A stretch of 64,000 nucleotides of DNA from Boswellia sacra (Eukaryota > Streptophyta > Magnoliopsida > Sapindales > Burseraceae). Location: assembly GCA_013180625.2 (NCBI GenBank), contig SNVD02009519.1, forward strand, positions 558,001-622,000, in the 5' to 3' direction. Shown piece by piece: positions 23,728 to 33,644 of this stretch; the first letter of the stretch is position 1, and the number at the start of each line of letters is the position of its first letter. Below the pieces are notes generated by a model that was given only the letters and a program-made list of their open reading frames with translations, was not told the DNA's origin and did not search any database. Position numbers and translations under genes: made by a program.

Positions 23728-26242
23728 CGTTTCCGATTTTTTTTTTTTTTTGGTTAACTTATGATTCTGATTCGAAATTAAAATGAAAACGGAACAAATT
23801 TTTTGTTTTGATTTTAATGTTTAAAAATAAAAACTTAAAACAGAAACAATGTTGAATGTACTGACTCTTTGTTGGGAGGTTTAGGGTGTTGAAGAAGAGA
23901 TAAACGAAATGACACAGAGTCAGCGCGAATTGGGAATTTCGGTGGGAAATTAGGATAGGCCACGTCGTTTTACCGTCAATTAGGTGTCGTTTTGATGGAG
24001 ATTTTAAGGTGGATCAACCGGCTAGTCTATTTTATGTTTTAAACATGTTAATTTCACACGAGATTTTTTCGGTTCTAAGTCATTGATGTTTCTTTTCTTG
24101 TCTTTTTTTTTTATATAATTTCAGAAAATTGAGCTCTTTTATACTACTTTTAATTTTAAAAAATGACCTTCTTGTCTATTTTAGATTTTAAAGTGTTAAA
24201 TTCGTGTAAGATATTTTCAGTTTTTAGCAGTAAATTTAAAAGTGTCCACTTTTATGTTACTTTAATCACTTTTTCAGATTTAAGAATATTGAAATTAATA
24301 ATTTGATCTCAAAGTACATTAAATTTATTGAGAAGGCAATTAAATAAAAACATTCCCTTTTCGTGCTTTCCATTCCAATATAATAAATATATTTTTCACT
24401 TTTAGTTCGTAATAAATAAACGTTAAATAATTAGATAAGATATTACTCTTTTCTACATTAATTTAATAAATATTTCGTTAAAATTTTTATTTGAAGTATT
24501 TGGTCCACGGCTTCCTGCAAGCTGTCTCCGTGGCAACGGCAAGGTGCTGCTAAGAGCCCAAAATTGTTTTTGTCTATATAAATGCCACATTAGCATTATT
24601 GTTAGATTTTTTTTTAACCAAATTTGGTTTATATAAGTCTACATAAATAAATTAAATATATTATAATTTTTAACATCATTTTACGATCATCCACCTATCA
24701 TAGTACAATATATATATATATAGGAACTTTATAATGGTGATTTAACATCTATAACATTAATTTCAGTGGTGTAACTCTGTGAACATTATCCTTTACTTTT
24801 AGTAATTACCAAATCGATCATATTTCTTTGAATAGACTATAATTATGGAACGATAAAGTTCAAAATTTTAAATAATTTTTCAAATAAGTAATATAAGTCT
24901 CTTGATTTGGTCTTCAATTGCCATTTAATATAGATAATCTATGTTAAAATGGTGACTACCAGCCTATCACTACGTTATTACTAATGAAGCATTGAATTAA
25001 ATTGAATATTGTAAATTTGATAATTTGTATAAAAGTATGACATGTACTGACAAATTTTTGAGATGTTCTAATTTGCGAGTTAAATCGGATATATGGGTCG
25101 TTGAATGATTGATTTGAGATTATTGTGGACCGTCGGATGTGGTCAAGGCTAAGATGCATTCCACAAACTATATTGGTTGTGATCAATTTATACTCAAAGA
25201 TTTGTAGACAATAATAATGATCATCATCATCATAATTATCATTCTTGTTGTCAATTATTTTAATTTGTATACCCACATTTAATAATAATTCTAACATGCA
25301 TAAATTTTATTTCTTTATATAATGTTATTAATACCAATTTTGGACTTGTTATCTTGGACTTAGCCAATGGATTTGAATTATCTCCATTTTAGGCCCCATA
25401 GTGATGCTGTACATTATCATTATAAAGTTGTGGAGTGTACAATCATATTAGAAAAATGCTAAAAATCATTGTTAGCTCGCTTCATACAATATGTGTTATC
25501 TATTTTCATGTCATCTCTTCAGTATGTGTTGAAATGGTGTCATGTGACATCTAATTTGTTTATTATGTTTTATCAGTAATTCACAAAAATTGTAAACACC
25601 CACTCAAAAGTACCTAGCAAATTTAACAGAGAACGAACAGAAAAGTTTTATTGGCGTTATTATCAAGTCTCTCCTCTCTTCCTTCGTGGACATCACTGAC
25701 TAATATTCAATCCTTATTATTTTATTTACAAATATTGTTCACATTTAAACCAAATATTAATCCGATATTCAAATGTTATTTACTTTAAATAGAAAGTAAT
25801 ATTATATTTATAATTAAATTCTATAACCAACTCTTCACAATCTAAGTTGACAAAAATTCATTAGAATAGTAAAAAATTAAAATGAATAAAAAAAATTACA
25901 AAGCATGACATGATAATTATATCTCTAATAGAATTTTGCCAACTCAGATTATAAATAGAGTTAGTTGTAAATAGGTTGCACGTATAGTATTATTCTTAAA
26001 TAATATTATATTAAAATGATGAGCTCATCATAAATTATATTTCATTTTTTGTTTTCTAAATGATATGTATTATGCGCCTGATGAGGTAAAAAATGATATG
26101 TTAGTTTTAAAATAATATTATGTGATTTGTGACGTATGATTTTTGAATAATAATGTATTTTATAGGCAACGGTTGCTATTTCTCTTACTTGATCTGAAAA
26201 CAACCTATGCTGTTAATTGGTCGAAGAATTTTAGCCTCCTTT

Positions 26243-26455
26243 ACACCAAACTTTTATTGTAGTTATTTAATGTGCACCTTGTATAGAAGGATTTAGTCAT
26301 CATCACACCAATTATTAATGGGTTCATTTAATATGTGTGTGACCCTATAAAGAAGGATTCAATCTCTTCCATTTCTCCATACCAATTTACCATCTATTAA
26401 TGGGATTCATTCAATGCGTGTGACCTTAATAGAAGGATATGATCTCTCTTTCATC
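26243..26455 (+). repeat. Three degenerate tandem repeats of about 62-77 bp
   Basis: Three successive blocks start near 26243, 26305 and 26379 with ACACCA or ATACCA and share the order ATTAATGGG, TTCATT, GTGTGACC and AGAAGGAT. They are diverged but clearly related, about 0.5-0.7 kb upstream of the CHI start. Confidence 0.65.
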
Positions 26456-26794
26456 TACTTGATCAAAGACCAAGCAATTGCTCACTTACTTTTGGTTTTG
26501 GTCCATAATCATGGATGCTAATTCTTAATCTTAAATCCTATCACTGTCGTCTCACTAACCCAAGCCAAGGCCCAGCTAGCTGCACCTACACGTTATTGCA
26601 CCTAACCCCCCCACCAACAAACTTTCAACAAATTTTTTTAACCTTATATTATTACAATGCATCAGGATTTTAATTTTTCTAGAGTTGACTTTCCTCAGTT
26701 GTACACCATTTTCAACCATGCTACCTATTTCTTATTTCTCTCTCTGTTAAATTCGGAAGAGTGCTGGGGCGCGGGGTCGTCGCCTGTACATCTG

Positions 26795-26822
26795 CACGTG
26801 ATCCAAGAAATCACAGCACGTG
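26795..26822 (+). promoter_or_regulatory. Paired G-boxes in the CHI promoter
   Basis: CACGTG occurs at 26795-26800 and 26817-26822, 22 bp apart, with a C-rich MYB-like segment (CTACCCCTCC) just downstream. Flavonoid genes are commonly driven by paired ACGT and MYB elements, so this is a plausible light/MYB control region; function is inferred. Confidence 0.55.
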
Positions 26823-26974
26823 CCCCATCTACCCCTCCTCAGTCTCTGAGCCTAACCCACCACCTCTCTTGATCACATATTCTACCAACTCTCAATGCTA
26901 TAGAACGGTCGCACTTCACAATAAAAGAAAGGAGCCTTCAACGTTATTGTTTGTTACGACGAAGACTAACGAGA

Positions 26975-28722
26975 ATGCATTCCTCACCCTCCGTCACCGA
27001 AATCCAGGTCGAGAACGTTACTTTCGCGCCTGTCGTTAAGCCTCCCGGCTCTGCGAAAACTTTCTTTCTCGGTGGCGCAGGTTAGTAAACGTTAAAAATC
27101 ACTGATAGACTTTGTTTTGGTTTGTATTGTATTTTGACTCACACTTAATTGTTGCGCTCGCTCGGTGTTGTCGTGCGCAGGGGAGAGAGGTTTAGAGATT
27201 CAAGGCAAGTTCGTTAAGTTCACGGCGATCGGTGTGTACTTAGAAGATACCGCCGTTCCGTCACTTGCCAGTAAGTGGAAGGGCAAGAGTGCTGACCAGT
27301 TGACGGAATCTGTCGAGTTCTTCAGAGATATCGTTACAGGTAACAGATTTTTTCAACGAACCTTAACGTTGACTAGTTATTCTTTTAATTTTTAATTGTT
27401 TTTTTAATTTAAAGGTGAAGGTTATGCACAGCACAGCATTTTTATTTCTTTTCACACACAGTTACCAGCTATTGGATATGACCACGAGCCAGTCATGTTG
27501 TAACCGTTTCCTGCCTTAATTAAGAATAGGGACAGTGTAAATTTAATGAGTTGAATCAGAGGCGTTAAACGCTTGAAAGAAGAAATTGATTACTGATATG
27601 ATTTGGAAAAAGTAAGAATAAATCATATTTGGATGGATAATAACTACTTTAACTGATAGAGGTCATATTTGAGTTGAAGCATGAAATCAGGGCTCTGGTA
27701 TTAAAGTCTTGACTCCTATATGACATTTGATTAAATTGTAGAAATTAATACAGTATATGTTTAATGTTAGTTCTGAATCCCATGAGCAATTCTCATCGCC
27801 TTACATCACAAAGGTAGAGCATGATGAAGCATCTGTTATGGGCGTACTTCACGCTTGGAGTAGGTGTGTCTCATACATCATTGTGGGTGAAATGATGGAT
27901 GCGACCCATTTTAACAGCTGATAGGGTATTAACAAGCCTGTGGTCCATCCTAACCTTGCGTTTCAACTTTGTATGACCTATAGTCCAAACGAATCAATAG
28001 CTATCCATCTTGTCCTAGGTTAATGATTTTAACAAATTGCTCAGTCAGTAAAATACTGTAACTTGAGTTTTAATTTTGTTTTGTGTTAAATTGACGTGAG
28101 AGAGGATTAATATTTCTTATCCATAGTTATGAATAATGAATATTGCTATTCATGATATCTTTTTACAGGTCCCTTTGAGAAGTTCATGCAGGTGACCATG
28201 ATATTGCCTCTCACTGGTCAACAATACTCTGAGAAGGTCTCAGAGAATTGCGTGGCAATCTGGAAGTCTATGGGAATTTACACCGATGCGGAAGCCAAAG
28301 CCATTGAGAAGTTCATTGAGGTCTTCAAGGATGAAAACTTCCCACCAGGCACTTCCATTCTTTTCACACAATTACCAAATGGATCATTGACAGTAAGTAC
28401 AGAGCACCATAGAAAATAATTAGTGACAATACGACAGATAACTTGTTATGCTATAATGCATGTATCATTCAGAGTGTGATGGTATACTATTGATCAATTT
28501 AAATTAGTTCATGACATAATTGTATATGCTATTCTCTCCTGCTGACAGATTAGCTTCTCCAAAGATGGTTCCATGCCGAAAGCTGGAAATGCAGTGATAG
28601 ACAATACACTACTTTCTGAGGCAATACTGGAGTCAATGATTGGAAAGCATGGTGTTTCTCCGGCAGCAAAGAGGAGCCTGGCTGCAAGGCTTTCAGAATT
28701 GTTGCATGCAGAAGAGAAATAG
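26975..28722 (+). CDS. CHI: Chalcone isomerase (chalcone-flavanone isomerase)
   Basis: Four exons: 26975-27080, 27181-27339, 28169-28392 and 28549-28722; 220 residues, normal length for the family. The enzyme cyclises naringenin chalcone to (2S)-naringenin in flavonoid biosynthesis, in the cytosol at the ER face. Active-site residues known from alfalfa CHI (R36, T48, Y106, N113) are present here as R38, T50, Y108 and N115. The positions equivalent to 190/191 are Ser192 and Met193; non-legume type I enzymes usually have Ser-Ile and legume type II Thr-Met. The overall sequence is that of a catalytic CHI rather than a CHI-like or fatty-acid-binding paralogue. Two G-boxes and a MYB-like motif lie 150-180 bp upstream of the ATG. 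The start is the first ATG before the conserved [10 protein letters not shown] segment. Confidence 0.95.
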
Positions 28723-29918
28723 AGTGATTGAGAGGACGTCAAGATAAGAGAACGCACGCTTCATTATATGGCACTCCTGCTGTCCCCTGACATCTCAAGT
28801 TCTATATGGAAAGAGGAAAAAAGAAAAAAAAAAACTTATTCTATCCTTTTACGAGTGAAAAATGTTTTGTGTTTTTACATTCTGAAGTAATATGCCACGT
28901 AATTGAGGAATAATTGGAGCATGGTGTCTTTGTCAGACCTAGAGCTGCCAAATCCTGTGCCTGGTTTCCATGTTTGCGCTTATATCCTACGATATAGATT
29001 TCACTTATGAGATATAAACCCATCTTTCATTCAAAGTATGAATGTCCAGTAGAATGTTTCATTACAAAGCTAGCTATTCATATATTTGAAACAGCTAGCA
29101 GAAGTTAGCTTTCTGGTTCTGGGTTGATGAAAATAACAAATTGAAAAATGTATGCTACAGGTTTGAAAAAAAAAGAAGGGTTTTACATCGAGATAAGATT
29201 GGCATCATAACACCTTGAAATTAGTATTATATCGTTTGAGACAGTGTTTGATCATAATTCACAGTTTGAAATTAGTATTTGACTGTTTATTGAAAAATGA
29301 GATGAGCCTCCTATACTTCTATGGCAGAGAACGAGTGAACGACCTCATAAGTTATTGACCTTGCTTGATCAACCCCAACGTGGTTTCCATTCGAATTCGC
29401 CAGCCTTTTTATGTTTAAGGGAAAATTTTTGGGTACCAAAGAATAATTGTCGAGCCTTTTGGTAATTGTTGATGGTAAAATCCGTTTTTGTAGAAGACAA
29501 AACTATACATACTTTTCAAATGATATAATTCGAGAAAGGTTGAGGCTTACAATAATTTAGTTTTGAATTTCGATGATTCTTATTAAAAAGAGGTAACTAC
29601 AGGTTCTATCTGCTTACATATTAAGAGCTAACTATGAAGAGGCAAATAACTTTATCTCTTACAACTAGCTTGGAGTTCCTGAGAATATAACATTGTTTGC
29701 CTTAATAGCTAATCCTTCTTTAGACATGAAAACAATTGCACGGATACTTCTCTTTGTGCTTCGATTTTGTCCAACTTCTCCGGGCAAGAATTTGTTCTTC
29801 AGTTCTTCAATTCGTCACCCATTTACTCTGTTTCTCCTTTCAGGATTTTGAGACCTTTGATTGTGTGTGCATAACTTCTAAATTTACTTTAACCAATCTT
29901 TGATCACTTGATAGAAAC
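28723..29918. other. Intergenic, CHI 3' flank
   Basis: The first 100-300 bp probably carries the CHI 3' UTR. The rest is AT-rich with no supported gene. A short ATG-led hydrophobic stretch at about 29726-29760 (MKTIARILLFVL) could be the relic signal-peptide exon of the receptor pseudogene that follows, but this is weak. Confidence 0.4.
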
Positions 29919-31060
29919 GTGATTGGATGCTGGACCGCGGACTGCGGCAGTAGTTTACCTCGAATAGGGCGTAGCTTTCTCCTGTTGATCACAGACGAAT
30001 ACTTCACCAAGCTCGGTTCCAACAAACGGGTCTCAAACCACCAACTTCGTGAAGAGATGAACACCCTCAGAGTCTTCAATACACGAACACCCCAAAGTTG
30101 TTACTGACCCACATATGCCCGAACTCTACGATATCTAATCCGGGCAGGCTTCCTCGACGACAACTATGATCGTCAATCAAGACCTCCAAGATACGATCTC
30201 TACATAGATAACAAAAAATGGCCAACGGTCAGGACTCCAATGATTCCACAGCCGATATACCATGAAGTTGTACACATGACACATGGCTCAGGATCTATTA
30301 AAGTCTGCTTGAACCAAACCACGAAAGGAGATATTCCATTTATTTCTTCATTAGAGTCCGAGCCGTCGTGGGTTAATTTGTACAAAGGGATGGACACTAA
30401 CGCCACTTTTGTCCTACTGAAAAGAACAAACTTTGGTGGAAATGAAATAAGGTAAGTCAATGCCTTCTCTCAAGGAAATTAAACATCTAATTTAGGAGTA
30501 TTAAATTATTTACCTTAATGGCAGGTTCACTGGCTCTTTCTCAGAAAAAAAAATTTAACAGCATATGGGCGCAAGCTGTAACTCCATCCCATTATATTGA
30601 GGTTGTTACTTTGCCTCATTCCATAGCCATACCAGCCAACGACCCTCCGGAATCAGTGTTGCGCGGCTCTACTGCATCACTTAACACCTCCACTCCAATT
30701 ACTTTGGTCGTTGATCTTCCACCCAATCAACCGCCTCCACGAACTGCTTATTTGGTATTCTATTTTGCAGAATTGGCGAGCCAGAGCCAATCAGCGTCAA
30801 AAACAACGAGGACGAACTTTGATATTTACATCGACGATGTGAAGAGTCACACGGTGGAAACTGAAGCACAAAAGTGTAAGGCCGTAACCTTATGCCCAGT
30901 GATCGTTGAGCGTTCCAGAATTAATATCACATTGCAGTCCAACAGTGGGTTTGACATTGCGACCTATGATTGGCGCAATGGAAGTATTTACGAGGTTAGA
31001 TGATGGCCTGCGTCATGGAAGCAATTACACCAGTGGCACACAGAGTCCTTTTATTTCAGC
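29919..31060 (+). pseudogene. Malectin-like LRR receptor kinase fragment, degraded
   Basis: Similarity to the extracellular malectin-like domain of LRR-I receptor kinases is spread over several frames: TDEYFTKLGSNKRVS near 30000, YLIRAGF...NYD near 30140-30180, KRTNFGGNEIR to 30451, then YLVFYFAEL and GAMEVFTRLDD near 30750-31010. An ancestral intron (30452-30524, GT-AG) is still recognisable. Damage includes an in-frame TGA at 30105-30107, a frame change near the A-run at 30546-30554, and another near 30950-30965. No transmembrane, LRR or kinase sequence follows, so the 3' two-thirds of the gene is absent. It is unrelated in family detail to the intact CrRLK1L gene 2.6 kb downstream, which has a different malectin-type ectodomain. 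Confidence 0.82.
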
Positions 31061-31189
31061 CTACTTTACTCTTATACAAGTTGTCTTTTGGTGACTCCAC
31101 TAGTACGCATTTGATTTGGTTGCTCTCAAGCCTCAACAGCAAACTGTAATATTACAACGATGATTTCTTGCCATAGCATGCTAACGGAG

Positions 31190-31400
31190 CGTTGAAAGTC
31201 CCACGTTCAATAGTTATAAGAAGAGTTCTTGGGTTATAAAGAGTTGGTCACTCCAGCCCATTGGTTAATCTTTCGCCACCTATCCTAAAAGGCATAGAAG
31301 TATGTATAGATTCCAAGACCTTCCCGGGGTGGCTATAAGCTTAGCTCTGCTCAGACTTATAATTTCTATTCTTGTCTTGATCGGTTCATGGCCATGCTAA
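31190..31400 (+). repeat. Possible solo-LTR/TRIM-like remnant
   Basis: The string TTGAAAGTCCCACGTTC, followed by AGTTATAAGAAGAG and GGGTTATAAAGAG, has the look of a short plant LTR promoter block (TCCCAC motif, then TATA). The ends cannot be delimited here and no second copy is in the window, so this rests on pattern memory. Confidence 0.3.
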
Positions 31401-31491
31401 TATGATACAAGTATAACAGGATTGTAGCTTTCAATTATATTGACAAAGGTTGAGGGATTTTTCATATCTTTTGACGTTGAGATTGATTAGT

Positions 31492-31573
31492 TCGTCTTAT
31501 TTGATTTAATCATTATCTTCGATGGACTAGACTCGTCTTATTTGATTTAATCATTAGCTTCGGTAGACTAGAC
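31492..31573 (+). repeat. 41-bp tandem duplication
   Basis: Two adjacent 41-bp copies (31492-31532 and 31533-31573), each beginning TCGTCTTATTTGATTTAATC and ending GACTAGAC, differ at three positions. Confidence 0.9.
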
Positions 31574-33599
31574 TCTAAAAATTCTTGGGGTTGTTAAGTA
31601 GTTTTGAACTCAACAAAAGAGAATAGTCGAGGGTTCAGAGATTGTCAATTGTGACAACATAAAGATAGCACAAACACAAACAACAATTACGAAGGGCAAC
31701 CCCCATTTTGATTTTTGCCTTGCTGTACTCCATGTAAAGCAAAATGAACACCTTTTAAGGAGACGGAAGACTACGAGAAGCCACATTTTAATAAAAATAT
31801 TATTATTGGTCGCATCGAAGTTTTACGAAAATCTGTATGTTTGTTGATATAACAACCAACGCAATATTGTATGAACAAAGTTGGTATGACTAATTTGACT
31901 GATTTTAAGTAGTTGTTAACAACTCTACTGTGATACCTCTGGCCGCACTTTCCATGAAGCTCATCTTAAAGCTGTATAATCATTCACATTTCTTTTTCAC
32001 CTAATGCACATGTTCTGAAAAGACTTCCCAATTTTTACCTAACACTAACGTTAGTTATTATGAGTTCTAATTTTCCTACGAGCTATTGATATCCCTGTAA
32101 ATACTAAATCAACCACGTTGATCATTTCAAATCGGACTAAAAATAATGTAAAAAAAAAAAAAAAGAAAGAACCAAGAAAATTTGACAAAGTTGCTAAAGT
32201 CAAAACTAAAATAATTTTTAAAAAATTGGAACAACAATTTTATTCCGATCTAACATTATATTTAGAAACTATAATGTGTGTGTGTATATATATCTCTTTT
32301 GAATCCCAGTATACTATACATTGACCTTTTTGTCCTTTTAAATAATTCAAATTAAAAATAAAATTGCAAAAAATTTATTAAAGAGATGAGATCATAGAGC
32401 CCAAAACTAAAGCAACAAGTCCAAGAGCGGCAAAGACAACTGAGATAGCGACGTGTCATGGGAGTATAGGGCCCCATGGATAACATCCTCGCCCGTCATT
32501 TGCGATAAGTGACGGTGGTTGGCGAAACCGCGTATTGGATAAAGCTGATAATGATAAGCAATAATAATGTCTACTCATTTCATTTGTCTGTCACCAAATA
32601 TTCTCAAACGAAGCATTGATGAACCTTCTCAATACCTCAACACCCAGAGAGAGAACGGCAGAGGAAGTAATTTAAGCAAACCAAATCGAAACAGAATAAT
32701 TAATAATGAACCTAACGTACATCCGCTTTTGGCTGAACCCAAGAAAGCTAGCAAGCTAGCCACCCTCATAGCTGTCATCCCATTTATCCAAATTCCAATC
32801 GTGTTGTTTGCTCAAAGTTCAAACTCCTTTGACCATCCTGTGCAATTTTTTTTACTACGCTTCTAGACTCGTACAAGCTCGCCACATCCGTATCCGCTTC
32901 CTTCTCTCTGTTTGCGTGCTTTTATGCTTTTTTTTTTTTGGTCTATTCTACGTACGAACCCGTCAAAACAAGATGTTCAGAATACGACAAAGCCAAAGTA
33001 TTCATTTTAGTTAATGCTAAGTCTTGCAACGTGCTGTGCATTTGGTGTAGTTTTAATTAACGAGCTCCATTTTACTTTGAAACAGCAAGTTGGTTTTACT
33101 TTAAAATAGCAAGCAGGTGTTCATCAGCTCTTGACTCCGATTTGACAATGCTCTCTACATATTTGTAGCTCTTCTACCACCTGGGTTCTTATTCTTTGTT
33201 TATATTCAGGCGAACTTTGGAGCTGGCCTTTTTGTTCATTCGCTTTAGTTCCTTGATATTCTCTTCTGGGCTGTTCATGAGATGATGTAGAACGTTTCTT
33301 TTGCATCAGTGTAATATTCTGATTCGGTTATAGTTCCTGCTTAGGCTGTTGAATCTGCTAACTAGCTGTTCTCAACTTCCTGTCATACTCTCTGCTTCTT
33401 GCCAAATCTTTTGCAACTTCTCGTTATAATATCTCAGGTTTGACAGTACTCGTATTTTCATTTGATTCCTGTAATCTCAGTTTTGCTTTTCAGTTTGTGT
33501 AGTTGCCTCAAGTTTGCCGATTCTGTTGCAGTTTCAGGTTATTACAACCTGAACATAGCCATTGCCGTTGTCATTTGTACTTGTAAAAGCTTCATTTCC

Positions 33600-33623
33600 T
33601 CTCTCTCTCTCTCTCTCTTTCTC
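33600..33623 (+). repeat. CT microsatellite in receptor kinase leader
   Basis: A CT dinucleotide run ends about 20 bp before the start codon region. Such pyrimidine runs are common in plant 5' leaders and core promoters. Confidence 0.8.
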
Positions 33624-33644
33624 CCTCTGATCTGAGTCTTGGCC

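Larger units (their letters stand above)
23728..26974. other. Intergenic between divergent coiled-coil and CHI genes
   Basis: Divergent promoter space. The left edge holds the coiled-coil gene promoter and the right edge the CHI promoter. The centre (about 24100-26200) is very AT-rich with only chance ORFs. A degenerate tandem repeat lies at 26243-26455, and a short TA microsatellite near 24706-24722. Confidence 0.55.
31061..33644. other. Intergenic, receptor pseudogene to CrRLK1L gene
   Basis: Contains a possible LTR-like remnant at 31190-31400 and a 41-bp tandem duplication at 31492-31573. The last few hundred bases, ending in a CT-rich run at 33600-33625, are probably promoter and 5' leader of the receptor kinase. 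No intact gene is supported. Confidence 0.5.

Noticed and set aside
24956..25297. 113-codon minus-strand ORF
   Set aside because: Composition follows the AT-rich background, no similarity recognised and no splice or promoter context.
33639..33644. Earlier start for the CrRLK1L gene at 33639
   Set aside because: The codon there is TTG; the first ATG in frame is at 33645 and directly begins a good signal peptide.
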